Virus record (IMG/VR): IMGVR_UViG_3300045947_000044
Span: 1 to 47,974 of that record
DNA from: a virus
Length of the DNA: 47,974 bases
Strand: one strand, 5' to 3'
The notes beneath the pieces were generated by a model, which did not search any database, was not told the DNA's origin, and saw only the letters and a list, made by a program, of their open reading frames with translations. Shown here one piece after another: positions 23,758 to 30,431 of this stretch (position 1 is the stretch's first letter; each line of letters begins with the position of its first letter). A program made the position numbers and the translations under genes.

Positions 23758-23999
23758 GCATCTACGCGCGGATGTTCCTGCGTGGCTGTCTTCAGGTGTC
23801 GCTTGTTGCGATGAACACGCGCCAGCTCGCCAAGGGACATATCGGCCCGGCGATGGTCGTCGGGTTCCTCATCTCGGCCCTCTGGTGGGCTAACAGTTCG
23901 AAGGACAGGCCGGCCGGCGCCGGCGTCGGTTGCGCGTACGCGCTCGGCGCGGCGTGCGGGACCGGCCTCGGGTACCTCATCGCCGAATGGCTGTCCTGA
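23754..23999 (+). CDS. Small membrane protein
   Basis: 81 aa, GTG start overlapping the kinase stop. Two membrane segments: about residues 30-46 (IGPAMVVGFLISALWWAN) and 58-76 (GCAYALGAACGTGLGYLI). A conserved-looking LVAMNTRQLAKGH precedes the first. I recall similar small membrane proteins of unknown function in other phages. It is the last plus-strand gene before the convergent lysogeny block; only nine bases separate it from the opposing gene. Confidence 0.65.
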   Translation: MSIYARMFLRGCLQVSLVAMNTRQLAKGHIGPAMVVGFLISALWWANSSKDRPAGAGVGCAYALGAACGTGLGYLIAEWLS

Positions 24000-24008
24000 G
24001 AACTGCCT

Positions 24009-24401
24009 TCAGCGTCCAGGCGGCAACCATCCGCCGTCGCGACAGGTCCAGTCCGGCCCCGGCTGAACGGTCGAGCACGTGCCGGCGGGCGGGTTCGGGT
24101 TCGGGTTCGGGACGACGAACACCGGGATCGGAACCTGCCCTTCCTTTCCCAGGTCGTGCACGTTGAAGTAGCGTCGAGCGGTGACGCTGCCATCTCCGCA
24201 TGTGAAGAACACGATCAGCGTCTTGTCGTACACAATCGGGGCTGAGCTCGACACGAACCCGCCGGGGCAGGCGCGATCCAGGGCCGGCAGGCGCCGGTCG
24301 GTGTAGGCCGCGAAGATGTCAAAGACAAACGTCTGCGCGGCGAGGCCGCCGGCGCACACCACGAGCAAGCACGCAGCGACGGCGAGGAACAGGCGCTTCA
24401 T
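24009..24401 (-). CDS. Secreted lysogenic cargo protein
   Basis: 130 aa, start at the complement of 24401 with GGGAGG upstream. A Sec signal peptide (MKRLFLAVAACLLVVCAGGL, cut near AAQ) is followed by about 85 exported residues and a Pro/Asn-rich hinge (PNPNPNPPAG). The end CSTVQPGPDWTCRDGGWLPP is a motif I associate with secreted Acidobacteriota proteins. The gene lies between attP and the convergent late genes. A role in altering the lysogen's surface is an inference. Confidence 0.72.
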   Translation of the reverse strand: MKRLFLAVAACLLVVCAGGLAAQTFVFDIFAAYTDRRLPALDRACPGGFVSSSAPIVYDKTLIVFFTCGDGSVTARRYFNVHDLGKEGQVPIPVFVVPNPNPNPPAGTCSTVQPGPDWTCRDGGWLPPGR

Positions 24402-24433
24402 GGGATGCCTCCCGGATCGACTCCTCGCAGTTT

Positions 24434-24466
24434 GTCCCACAGATCGGACAGATTGCCGTCCCACAG
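24434..24466. promoter_or_regulatory. Left arm-type integrase sites (two GTCCCACAG repeats)
   Basis: GTCCCACAG occurs exactly at 24434-24442 and 24458-24466, 24 bases apart, to the left of the attP core. Near-identical sites lie on the other side of the core (24683-24703). Direct repeats on both sides of a core are typical of arm-binding by the N-terminal domain of tyrosine integrases. Confidence 0.6.
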
Positions 24467-24517
24467 GAGCCGCAAGGCGATCCGCGTTGTGAGGCCGTAT
24501 TTATTGGGGATTATTGC

Positions 24518-24562
24518 TGGTGAGCCGCGAAGGAATCGAACCTTCAACCCGCAGATTAAGAG
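24518..24562 (-). other. attP: attP core: 3' half of a tRNA-Lys(CUU) gene
   Basis: On the minus strand the 45 bases read as a tRNA from the anticodon loop CTCTTAA (anticodon CTT), 3' anticodon stem TCTGC, variable loop GGGTT, T-arm GAAGG-TTCGATT-CCTTC, acceptor strand GCGGCTC, discriminator A and CCA. The 5' half is absent: the bases before the loop (GTGAG) cannot pair with TCTGC. A tRNA 3' half next to an integrase gene is the classic attP arrangement; integration restores the host gene. The predicted attB is the host tRNA-Lys(CUU). Confidence 0.9.
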
Positions 24563-24614
24563 CTCACTCGATGCGCCCCAGTCAGGCCCCGGTTTTCCGC
24601 ATCGAACCACGCGA

Positions 24615-25889
24615 TCAACGATCCGCCGCTCTCGCAGGAGAGCGGCGAGTTTGCTTCGACATTTTCACGATCCGAGACGGACGTTCCACAGATTTTCCCA
24701 CAGGTCGCTTGATGACATCCGCGACGGGCATCCGGGCGCCGAGCGCCTCGAGCGGGGCCGTCTCATCGGCCGCGACGAGGTGTGTGTATATCTGGGTCGT
24801 CGTCAGGTCAGCGTGTCCCATCAGCCGCGCGCGGAGCGCCTCCGGGAGGCCCATGCGCGCGAGCTCGGTCGCCATCGTGTGCCGGAGCGAATGAAACGTG
24901 ACGCCCTTCGCTCGGCCCCACAGGAGCGCCGGCGCGACGGGCTTGCCCGTCGCCTCCGACTGGCGCTTCGCGATCGCGCCCGCGGCGGCCTGGACGGCGT
25001 GCTTCAGGGCGGTCTTGATGTCGTCGACGTGCTTGCCGCGGTAGTGCACCACGTATCGCCCGCGGCGGTGCGCCTGCGCGGTCTCGAGCACGGCCCGGAG
25101 TTCCTTCGACACGTTCACGACGAGTGGGAGGCCGGTCTGTCGATCGGTCTTGTGGTCGGGGTCGACGATCTGTGTCAGTGACTCGTCGACGTGCTCGCCC
25201 CACTTCAGGTCGAGGATGTTCCGGAGGCGGAGCTTCGGGGCGAGCGCGCCGATCCCGAGGGCGATCCCGACGTGCGCCGGCGCTTGGGTGATGATCTCGC
25301 GGAGCTGCTCCAGGGTGAAGGTCCGGATCCGCTTCGGGACGCGATCGCGGATCCCGCGCTCGAAGGGGTTCTCGCGGACCTGGCTCCGCTTCCGGTGCGT
25401 CGGCATCAGCCCGACCCGATAGAGCGCGCTGCACGCCGAGCGGTAGGCATTCCGCCGGCTGCCGCTCAACTTCCGCGCGTCCATCCAGAGTTCGAACTTC
25501 TCCAGCCATTCCGGATCGGCGATCGGGTCGCCGAGTCGGAGGTTGTGATACGGCGCCGGCTCGTCGACGGGCTCCTCCTTCGTCGGCCGCCGGCCCCAGA
25601 ACGCGAGGATCATCTTCAGGTTGATCTTGAACTGTTCCGGGCGCTTCAACTTCTTGCGCTTGACGGCGTGTGTGTAGGTCGCGCCGGCCCATTCGGTGAA
25701 GGTGGGCGTGTCCTCGGGCCCGGCCGGGTCTAGGCCGGCTTTCCGGCGCCTGAGCTTCGCGCGGAGCGCGGCTTCGAAGGCGTCGGCGTCGGCCTCGGTC
25801 GTGACGAACGTCGACCCCGTATGCCGCTGGCCGAAGAGCCAGAAGTCATAGCGGTACGTCACGCAGTCCCGCGGGCGAAAGACGGTCAC
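24615..25889 (-). CDS. int: Tyrosine integrase
   Basis: 424 aa, GTG start at 25889 with GGAG five bases before it and a GTGA overlap with the upstream gene. The central core-binding domain is at about residues 80-190 (FTEWAGATYTHAVKRKKLKR onwards). The catalytic domain holds the first Arg region (APKLRLRNILDLKW), FHSLRH with His333 and Arg336, MGHADL with His359, and the nucleophile Tyr368 (TTTQIYTH). The C-terminal tail is basic. It recombines attP with the host tRNA-Lys(CUU) gene. Its stop lies 52 bases from the attP core. Confidence 0.94.
   Translation of the reverse strand: MTVFRPRDCVTYRYDFWLFGQRHTGSTFVTTEADADAFEAALRAKLRRRKAGLDPAGPEDTPTFTEWAGATYTHAVKRKKLKRPEQFKINLKMILAFWGRRPTKEEPVDEPAPYHNLRLGDPIADPEWLEKFELWMDARKLSGSRRNAYRSACSALYRVGLMPTHRKRSQVRENPFERGIRDRVPKRIRTFTLEQLREIITQAPAHVGIALGIGALAPKLRLRNILDLKWGEHVDESLTQIVDPDHKTDRQTGLPLVVNVSKELRAVLETAQAHRRGRYVVHYRGKHVDDIKTALKHAVQAAAGAIAKRQSEATGKPVAPALLWGRAKGVTFHSLRHTMATELARMGLPEALRARLMGHADLTTTQIYTHLVAADETAPLEALGARMPVADVIKRPVGKSVERPSRIVKMSKQTRRSPARAADR
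24624..24647 (-). terminator. Ten-base-pair hairpin at the 3' end of the integrase gene
   Basis: CGCCGCTCTC (24624-24633) pairs perfectly with GAGAGCGGCG (24638-24647) around a GCAG loop. It lies within the last codons of the integrase gene. No U-tract follows on the minus strand, so intrinsic termination is uncertain. It may protect the int message or affect attP structure. Confidence 0.4.
24683..24703. promoter_or_regulatory. Right arm-type integrase sites (GTTCCACAG and TTCCCACAG)
   Basis: GTTCCACAG (24683-24691) and TTCCCACAG (24695-24703) match the left-arm GTCCCACAG at eight of nine positions each. They lie inside the 3' end of int, so the arm overlaps coding sequence. Together with the left pair they bracket the attP core. 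Confidence 0.5.
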
Positions 25890-26149
25890 GCGAGCTCCGG
25901 ACGTGTCAGGTGTCGCAGGCGTGGCCCGTCTGGCGGAGCGGCGCTGTCGAACACGCGCGCGTTGGTGCGGACATCGTCGGCGACAGTTCGCGTCCACCGA
26001 CGGTCCGCGAGGATGGCGACGGCGTGCTCCTCGGCCTCCCGCCGCGAGCTCGCGCTTCGGACGAAGTACGGCCCGTCGTCCATCCGCTGGCCCCGATACC
26101 CGAAGACGAAGAAGAGACCGGTCGGCTGGCCACCGTTGATGATTGTCAT
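25886..26149 (-). CDS. Small protein upstream of integrase
   Basis: 87 aa from ATG 26149 (MTIINGGQPTGLFFVFGYRG). It looks like a compact alpha-beta protein, with YFVRSASSRREAEEHAVAIL suggesting a helix with a double Arg. The stop overlaps the integrase GTG, so the two are co-translated; a recombination-directionality or int-control role is possible but unproven. The longer reading from 26230 would overlap the neighbour gene and is unlikely. Confidence 0.6.
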   Translation of the reverse strand: MTIINGGQPTGLFFVFGYRGQRMDDGPYFVRSASSRREAEEHAVAILADRRWTRTVADDVRTNARVFDSAAPPDGPRLRHLTRPELA

Positions 26150-26154
26150 CCGTT

Positions 26155-27570
26155 TTACCTGCCGAGCCAGAACCCGTACTTTCGACGGTTTAGTTCGCGG
26201 TTGTTCTGAAGTTCCCCGAACGACTGCCACCGCTGCAGCGCGTTGGTCCTCAGCGACGTCAGCGACGAGACTCGCGTCCAGGTTCCGCAGTCGCTATCGC
26301 TACTGAAGCCGACGTCAGTCGCCGAGATGACGACGGCCTGCTGGCCAGCGCCAGAGACGAAGTCGTTCGCGATGATGCTGTCGAGTGTGCCTCGGAAGTC
26401 GCGGAGCCGCTCCCAGTAGCAGCCTGCTTGCGCGTTGGTCGTGTAGATCCCGGGTGTGATTTGACCGCCCACCAACCACATGCCCCCCGGGATGACTGTT
26501 TGCAGGCCCTTCAGCGGTGTGTTGAACCAGGTCCCGCAGTCCGCGTCCGTCTGGAACGCAAGATCCGTCGGCAAGATGTCGACGATCGTCTGCGCCGCGG
26601 CGAATCCTATGAAGTTATTGGCGATGATGTCGTTCAGGCTGCCGCTCAAGCCCGACTGACGCTCCCAGTAACAACCGCTCGCAGGGATGCTGTAGTACCG
26701 GCCCGCGGCGATCTCGCTGCCCACTCGCCATTGACCCGCGCCAAACGTCGTATTCGGGCCGCCGTTCGCGACGGTGAAAAACCGGCTGCCGAGGCCCTGC
26801 GTGTTGCCTCGGTTGTCGGTGGCCACCCAGAAGATCGAATGCACGCCATTAGTGAGTTTCGTCGTGTCGATCTGGAAGATGCCGATCGCGCCACTGGTGT
26901 TTGCGAGGCCAGGAAAGAGCCCGGCCACGTCCGGTCGAAAGTGACCATACGATGGATTCCCACGCGGGATGCTATCGATGTAGACCGTGATGGTTGAGCC
27001 GTTGGTCGGAATCATCCCCGGTTGCGGCGTCAAGGCCCAACCGAAGTTGATGATCGTTCCGCTGACGGTCTGGCCTTGCGCAGGCGTATCGATTGTGCCG
27101 AATGGCAGGCGACTAGTGCTGTTGGTCGCCGTCACCGTCCGTTGGCCCAGTGTGACGGAGTTGCCTGAGTTGTCCGTGGCGATCGCGTGCAGGCGGAACG
27201 TGCCGTTGCCGCCGTTGGGCAGGAAGTTCGAGAGGAGCATGTAGCCCCACCCGGCCCGTGTGCTATTCGGATAGGTCGGGAACTTTGCTGCGACGTCCGG
27301 CCTGGCGCCGGCAACGAACGTCGCATCGCCGACAAAGACTAGAAGACCTGACACTTCGCCAACAACCGGATCTCGATACACCTTGACCGACACGATCCCG
27401 GAGTTGTCGAGCGCCCATCCCGTGACGGCGACCTCCCCCGCTATCCCTACGCCGTCCGAAGGTGAATCGAACGAGCCGAAGGGTGGGCCCACGGCTTGAC
27501 CGTGTGTCGTGGTGTTGATGAGCACGAGGGACACGAGGAGGAGCATCCACCCGACCAGGCGACGGAGCAT
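26155..27570 (-). CDS. Secreted Ig-like surface protein with duplicated Cys modules (lysogenic cargo)
   Basis: 471 aa. A signal peptide (MLRRLVGWMLLLVSLVLINT, cut near HGQA) leads into two Ig-like domains: FGSFDSPSDGVGIAG with VTGWALDNSGIVSVKVYRDP, and FGTIDTPAQGQTVSG with NFGWALTPQPGMIP. The C-terminal half has two copies of a module: WRVGSEIAAGRYYSIP, SGCYWERQSGLSGSLNDI, DADCGTW; and MWLVGGQITPGIYTTN, AGCYWERLRDFRGTLDSI, DSDCGTW. GGGAAGGA precedes the ATG. Proteins with this Ig pattern are, to my knowledge, common in Acidobacteriota. It is probably made by the lysogen and alters its surface or blocks superinfection. Confidence 0.82.
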   Translation of the reverse strand: MLRRLVGWMLLLVSLVLINTTTHGQAVGPPFGSFDSPSDGVGIAGEVAVTGWALDNSGIVSVKVYRDPVVGEVSGLLVFVGDATFVAGARPDVAAKFPTYPNSTRAGWGYMLLSNFLPNGGNGTFRLHAIATDNSGNSVTLGQRTVTATNSTSRLPFGTIDTPAQGQTVSGTIINFGWALTPQPGMIPTNGSTITVYIDSIPRGNPSYGHFRPDVAGLFPGLANTSGAIGIFQIDTTKLTNGVHSIFWVATDNRGNTQGLGSRFFTVANGGPNTTFGAGQWRVGSEIAAGRYYSIPASGCYWERQSGLSGSLNDIIANNFIGFAAAQTIVDILPTDLAFQTDADCGTWFNTPLKGLQTVIPGGMWLVGGQITPGIYTTNAQAGCYWERLRDFRGTLDSIIANDFVSGAGQQAVVISATDVGFSSDSDCGTWTRVSSLTSLRTNALQRWQSFGELQNNRELNRRKYGFWLGR

Positions 27571-27644
27571 CGCGGTCCTTCCCTTTCAGGGTTACTGTTT
27601 CCGCCGCCGCGTGCGCTCCAGACCTCACGGTCGCGCGTAGGTCG

Positions 27645-27923
27645 TCACCGTAGAAGTTCCTGCACGCCTCTAGCGAACACGTATGGCACGATGGCAATGA
27701 GACACGCCACGGCGGCGCCGGCAGCCTCCTGCGGGGCCCCATTGGCGAGCGTGACGGTGACGAACCCAAACAGCCCGGCGACGAGCGCCGCGAGCATGGA
27801 GACCACCCAGAAAATTTTCGCGACCACTGGGTTCCGTTGCTGCGCGACCACGTAGGCGGCGCTCGGCGCGGCGCTCTGCCAACCCGGCGCGGGTGTATGT
27901 GCCGGTTCTTCGATGGTTGTCAT
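27645..27923 (-). CDS. Two-TM membrane protein
   Basis: 92 aa, start preceded by AGAGGGGGGC. A soluble Pro/Ala N-terminus (about 30 residues) is followed by IFWVVSMLAALVAGLFGFVT and AAVACLIAIVPYVFARGVQE, two membrane helices. It lies between the Ig-like cargo gene and small lysogeny genes, so a lysogen-expressed superinfection-exclusion protein is possible. Similar membrane proteins occur in many bacteria without known function. Confidence 0.68.
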   Translation of the reverse strand: MTTIEEPAHTPAPGWQSAAPSAAYVVAQQRNPVVAKIFWVVSMLAALVAGLFGFVTVTLANGAPQEAAGAAVACLIAIVPYVFARGVQELLR

Positions 27924-27936
27924 CGCGTGCCCCCCT

Positions 27937-28152
27937 CTACTTCAGTGACGCGAGGCGTCGGCGGATCGCGCAATCGATCATGACTTCGACCACTCGCGCA
28001 GCTCCGGGATCCAGTCGTTCAAGATGCGCGGCCTTTGAGGCCAGTGAGGACTGCGGCGTTGGTAACTTCGCGCGCAGCATTTCAAGCTTTCGCCCCGTGA
28101 GTTCGTCGAGCCTCCTGCCCTGGTTTGAGTACGCGAGCCGCAACGTCATCAC
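27937..28152 (-). CDS. Small helical protein in the lysogeny operon
   Basis: 71 aa, GGAGG eight bases before tandem ATGs. Mostly helical (RRLDELTGRKLEMLRAKLPT; ARVVEVMIDCAIRRRLASLK). No family is recognised. Codon usage is slightly less GC-biased than the late genes. It lies 13 bases upstream of the two-TM gene and probably shares its transcript. Confidence 0.6.
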   Translation of the reverse strand: MMTLRLAYSNQGRRLDELTGRKLEMLRAKLPTPQSSLASKAAHLERLDPGAARVVEVMIDCAIRRRLASLK

Positions 28153-28264
28153 CGTCGCCTCCGCGCTGCGCCTCAGAGCGCGCAGCAGCAGAGCTTCGGC
28201 GATCGGTATGACAGGTCAGGTCCATCGCTACCCGTGGTGCGGCGGCCGGTGTCACTACCTCAAC

Positions 28265-28290
28265 CGGTAGTGTCGACGCGACACTCACCG
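28265..28290 (-). terminator. Hairpin at the end of the repressor operon
   Basis: GTGTCG-ACG-CGACAC (28270-28284) is extended by CGGT (28265-28268) and ACCG (28287-28290) with a small internal mismatch. It overlaps the stop codon of the gene ending at 28285. There is no U-run, so it may be a partial terminator, an mRNA stabiliser or a protein-binding palindrome. Confidence 0.4.
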
Positions 28291-28602
28291 TTTCTTGCGT
28301 CGCATCTTGACGGCGGCGCCCATCATGTCACCCATCGCGAGCGACCAGTCGCAGACCCATTCCTTGTCCGGTTCTTCCGGCTGCGCCGCCACGATGCCGA
28401 CCAGCGCGCACCCGGCGTAGTACTCGTCGAGCGTGATCTGCAGCGTCGCTGGGACCGCGGGCGGACGGGGGTTGACCAAGAGCGTGCGCCGTCGGGATCG
28501 TTCCCATCCTGAGATTGGCGTTTCATTACGATCGCCGTCTCCACGGGCCGGTGCGCGGCGTCGAACGATGCCAGGCGTGCGGGCCTTTGATGGGCGTTTC
28601 AT
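28285..28602 (-). CDS. Small phage protein of the LDEYYAGCAL type
   Basis: 105 aa if started at 28602. The C-terminal half (LQITLDEYYAGCALVGIVAA; KEWVCDWSLAMGDMMGAAVK) resembles a small family often seen in phage early regions, function unknown. The N-terminal about 40 residues are Arg-rich with weak third-position GC and overlap the displaced repressor C-terminus, so the real start may be TTG 28479 (64 aa) or elsewhere. The gene is on the repressor transcript. Confidence 0.55.
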   Translation of the reverse strand: MKRPSKARTPGIVRRRAPARGDGDRNETPISGWERSRRRTLLVNPRPPAVPATLQITLDEYYAGCALVGIVAAQPEEPDKEWVCDWSLAMGDMMGAAVKMRRKKR

Positions 28603-28709
28603 CGGTGGCCCGCCTTTCGCTTGGGATGTCCAGGCCGCTGTCCGCGATCCTTTCGATGGCTCGCATCTTCTCGGGGAACAGGAGCGCGAGTTCCTGGAGC
28701 TTGTCCCCC
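28526..28709 (-). pseudogene. Displaced C-terminal segment of the HTH repressor
   Basis: In the frame one base ahead of the repressor, the minus strand reads LGDKLQELALLFPEKMRAIE then RIADSGLDIPSERRATDETP with strong G/C third positions, ending at 28526. The repressor's own frame over the same bases has poor codon usage and looks non-coding. Deleting one G from the run of five (complement of 28705-28709) joins the two into a smooth 220-aa protein. See the repressor entry. Confidence 0.65.
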
Positions 28710-29189
28710 AAAGCTCTCTTCGGCTTCTCGGGCGAAGTGGTCGAGAGCGTCCTTGACGACGTTGCCGAATCCTCGAAGGTCGTTGCTAAAGGCTGTGAGT
28801 GTACGAGCCGGATCCTGGTCACCGATGGCCCCTCCCTTGGTTCGGTCTTGATGAGCTGGAGGGGTCTCTTTTACACCAGAGCCAGGCTGATCGCGTATGG
28901 TTTTTTTACTGGGAATTTTTCCGCGCCGCAAGATGTCGTAGTCCGCATCGACGCCAACAACAAGATCCTCGATGGTCGCGCGAAGCCGTCTCGCTAGTTT
29001 CAGCAGCGTCTCCCCTTCCGGCACGCCGCCCTTTTCGTTGATCCAATTGCTGAACATCGACGGGGTGACGTCGAGTTCGGCAGCGATCTCCTTTTTCTTC
29101 TTTCCTGGGAACCGGGTAGAACAGAGAGCCTTCAGGTTGCGGCCGAACGCCGCTGGGTCAAGCACACCGGGACGATAGCCCGTCTCCAT
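28599..29189 (-). CDS. HTH repressor (CI-like), apparently frameshifted
   Basis: 196 aa as read, from ATG 29189. Residues 10-75 are an XRE-type HTH (KEIAAELDVTPSMFSNWINE) followed by GETLLKLARRLRATIEDLVV. A charged linker and a helix (GFGNVVKDALDHFAREAEES) follow, then the frame is lost at a five-G run. No LexA-type autoprotease (Ser/Lys) domain is visible, so induction may not be RecA-dependent. It is divergent from a Cro-like gene across an operator region, the standard immunity layout. The ribosome site is weak (GCGAAAAAAT). The frame loss may be real, programmed or a sequencing error. Confidence 0.75.
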   Translation of the reverse strand: METGYRPGVLDPAAFGRNLKALCSTRFPGKKKKEIAAELDVTPSMFSNWINEKGGVPEGETLLKLARRLRATIEDLVVGVDADYDILRRGKIPSKKTIRDQPGSGVKETPPAHQDRTKGGAIGDQDPARTLTAFSNDLRGFGNVVKDALDHFAREAEESFGGQAPGTRAPVPREDASHRKDRGQRPGHPKRKAGHR

Positions 29190-29221
29190 ATTTTTTCGCA
29201 AGCAAGAATTTTCCGTAAGCA

Positions 29222-29240
29222 CAAGACCCGACACCACTTG
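29222..29240. promoter_or_regulatory. Operator 1, CAAG-N11-CTTG
   Basis: CAAG (29222-29225) and CTTG (29237-29240) are separated by 11 bases; the wider arms GCACAAG and CTTGCGC match in six of seven positions. The site lies 33 bases before the repressor start, so binding would affect repressor transcription. Confidence 0.55.
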
Positions 29241-29249
29241 CGCCTGACC

Positions 29250-29259
29250 GCAATATTGC
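29250..29259. promoter_or_regulatory. Perfect palindrome GCAATATTGC midway between operators
   Basis: GCAATATTGC is a perfect ten-base palindrome located between the two CAAG-N11-CTTG sites. It may be a third binding site for repressor or Cro, or part of the promoters. Confidence 0.4.
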
Positions 29260-29284
29260 TCCGTGTGTTCAAGCACAAATTTAT
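29256..29284 (+). promoter_or_regulatory. Candidate early rightward promoter
   Basis: TTGCTC (29256-29261), 17-base spacer, ATTTAT (29279-29284) is a reasonable -35/-10 pair placed just before the Cro-like gene. Operator 2 (29270-29288) covers the -10, which fits repression. The match to consensus is partial and host promoter rules are unknown. Confidence 0.35.
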
Positions 29285-29288
29285 CTTG
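29270..29288. promoter_or_regulatory. Operator 2, CAAG-N11-CTTG
   Basis: CAAG (29270-29273) and CTTG (29285-29288) again with exactly 11 bases between, 48 bases centre-to-centre from operator 1. The AT-rich middle overlaps the candidate -10 of the rightward promoter. Confidence 0.55.
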
Positions 29289-29312
29289 CAACACATGAAC
29301 TAGGGGTGTAGC

Positions 29313-29594
29313 TTGTGTTTCGACGCAATGCCGAAGCCGCTCAGTCCGGAACAAATCGACGCGATGCGAGCCGTCCCGCTCGGAGAAATGCCGAACAAGC
29401 TCCGGATCGCGATTGCGCTCGCGAAGGTGAAGCAGGCGGAGGTCTGCGAGGAGACCGGCCTGACGCCTTCGATGGTCAGTAACTTCGTGCTCGGCAAATA
29501 CACGACGTTGACCATCGACACGGCGCGGAAGCTCGCGGAGTTCTTCGGTTGCCAGATTGAGGATTTGTTCCCGGCGCGTGAGGCCGTCGCCTGA
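29313..29594 (+). CDS. Cro-like HTH regulator
   Basis: 93 aa from TTG 29313, which has AGGGG at 29302-29306 in good position; the ATG at 29328 lacks a clear ribosome site. The XRE/Cro HTH spans NKLRIAIALAKVKQAEVCEE, TGLTPSMVSNFVLGKY and TIDTARKLAEFFGCQIEDLF. It is divergent from the repressor and likely opens the lytic programme by binding the same operators. No dimerisation domain beyond the HTH is visible, as usual for Cro. Confidence 0.82.
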   Translation: MCFDAMPKPLSPEQIDAMRAVPLGEMPNKLRIAIALAKVKQAEVCEETGLTPSMVSNFVLGKYTTLTIDTARKLAEFFGCQIEDLFPAREAVA

Positions 29595-29684
29595 TGTCGT
29601 GTTCATCATGCCGACGAGTCTCGCCGACGACCGTGTCTCTCGTGAACTAGGCAGTTCTCAAGAGAGGAAAAAGCGAAGGCGCGT

Positions 29685-30038
29685 ATGACTTTCACACTCT
29701 GTCCGCCGTCGTGGGCCGCGGCCCTCCGTCGCGAGGATCCGGTCGTCCGGTCGATGGCGGATCGCTTCGACGAGATGCTCCGGATCTGCGACGTCAGCCG
29801 GGAGAAAGCGGCGCTCTGGATGGAGATCAGCCGGGCGCAGCTGGATCAGCAGCTCGCGGGCGACGGACATATCTCGCTCTACAGGCTCGCGATGCTCCCC
29901 GAGGATTGTGTCTCGACGCTCGCGGCCCTCGTGCTGCGCGATATGGGTCTCCCCCGGTTCCTCTGCGGGGCGGAGAACGCGCTCGACGCGGCGGATCGCG
30001 TGGCTGGCCGCCGGAAGATGGCGAGGGCCTCGCTGTGA
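29685..30038 (+). CDS. Putative early regulatory protein
   Basis: 117 aa, GAGAGGAAAAAG upstream of the ATG. The body is helical: RICDVSREKAALWMEISRAQ then LDQQLAGDGHISLYRLAMLP, a shape that could be an HTH with DVSREKAALWM as scaffold helix. Its place right after Cro is where CII-like or antiterminator genes occur, but no known family is recognised. The stop overlaps a small downstream gene (GTGA). Confidence 0.6.
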   Translation: MTFTLCPPSWAAALRREDPVVRSMADRFDEMLRICDVSREKAALWMEISRAQLDQQLAGDGHISLYRLAMLPEDCVSTLAALVLRDMGLPRFLCGAENALDAADRVAGRRKMARASL

Positions 30039-30160
30039 TCACGGTGCTCTGGGTGTCGTGCGTGGCGATCGGGTCGGTGCTCGCGGTGCGCTGGGTGGTT
30101 CGGCAACCGTGGCGGCGGTACTGGCACCTCTTCCTAATCGCGCTGTTCGAGGAGCGGTAG
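30035..30160 (+). CDS. 41-aa single-TM peptide
   Basis: GTG 30035 overlaps the upstream stop and gives ITVLWVSCVAIGSVLAVRWV followed by a basic, aromatic tail (RQPWRRYWHLFLIALFEER). GC-rich third positions and exact abutment with the next ATG after TAG 30158-30160 argue that it is real. It is a short membrane peptide of unknown function. Confidence 0.55.
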   Translation: MITVLWVSCVAIGSVLAVRWVVRQPWRRYWHLFLIALFEER

Positions 30161-30418
30161 ATGTTCTGGATTGAATTGCTGGTCTGGTCGTTCGGCTCGG
30201 TCTACGCGGTCCGCGGGTTGTACCGCGCGACGTCCGGGCGCGGGCGCGTGCTCTGGCGCACGGCGCAGGTGCTCTGCTGCCTGGGGCTGCTCGGCCTCGC
30301 GACGGCGGCGGGCGCGGATGTGATCATCGGCGATCCCGATCAAGCTCGCTGCGCGCTCTGCGCGACGCTCGAGCCGTACTCCTTCTGGTGGTTCTTCAAC
30401 GCGTGCTTCGCCTGCTGA
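30161..30418 (+). CDS. Small membrane protein with Cys-rich end
   Basis: 85 aa, starting directly after the preceding TAG. The hydrophobic N-terminus (FWIELLVWSFGSVYAV) and a second segment (TAQVLCCLGLLGLATAAGAD) suggest two TMs. The end has CALCATLEPYSFWWFFNACF, an unusual aromatic/Cys tail possibly in the periplasm. No family is recognised. Confidence 0.6.
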   Translation: MFWIELLVWSFGSVYAVRGLYRATSGRGRVLWRTAQVLCCLGLLGLATAAGADVIIGDPDQARCALCATLEPYSFWWFFNACFAC

Positions 30419-30431
30419 GCTGGGTGAGCGT

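Noticed and set aside
24518-24562. A complete tRNA-Lys gene
   Set aside because: Only the 3' half is present; the anticodon 5' stem, D-arm and 5' acceptor are missing, so this is an attP core and not a tRNA gene.
28082-28288. Minus-strand open frame between the hairpin and the 71-aa gene
   Set aside because: Ala/Arg-rich, overlaps the better-supported gene at 27937-28152 and lacks a good ribosome site.
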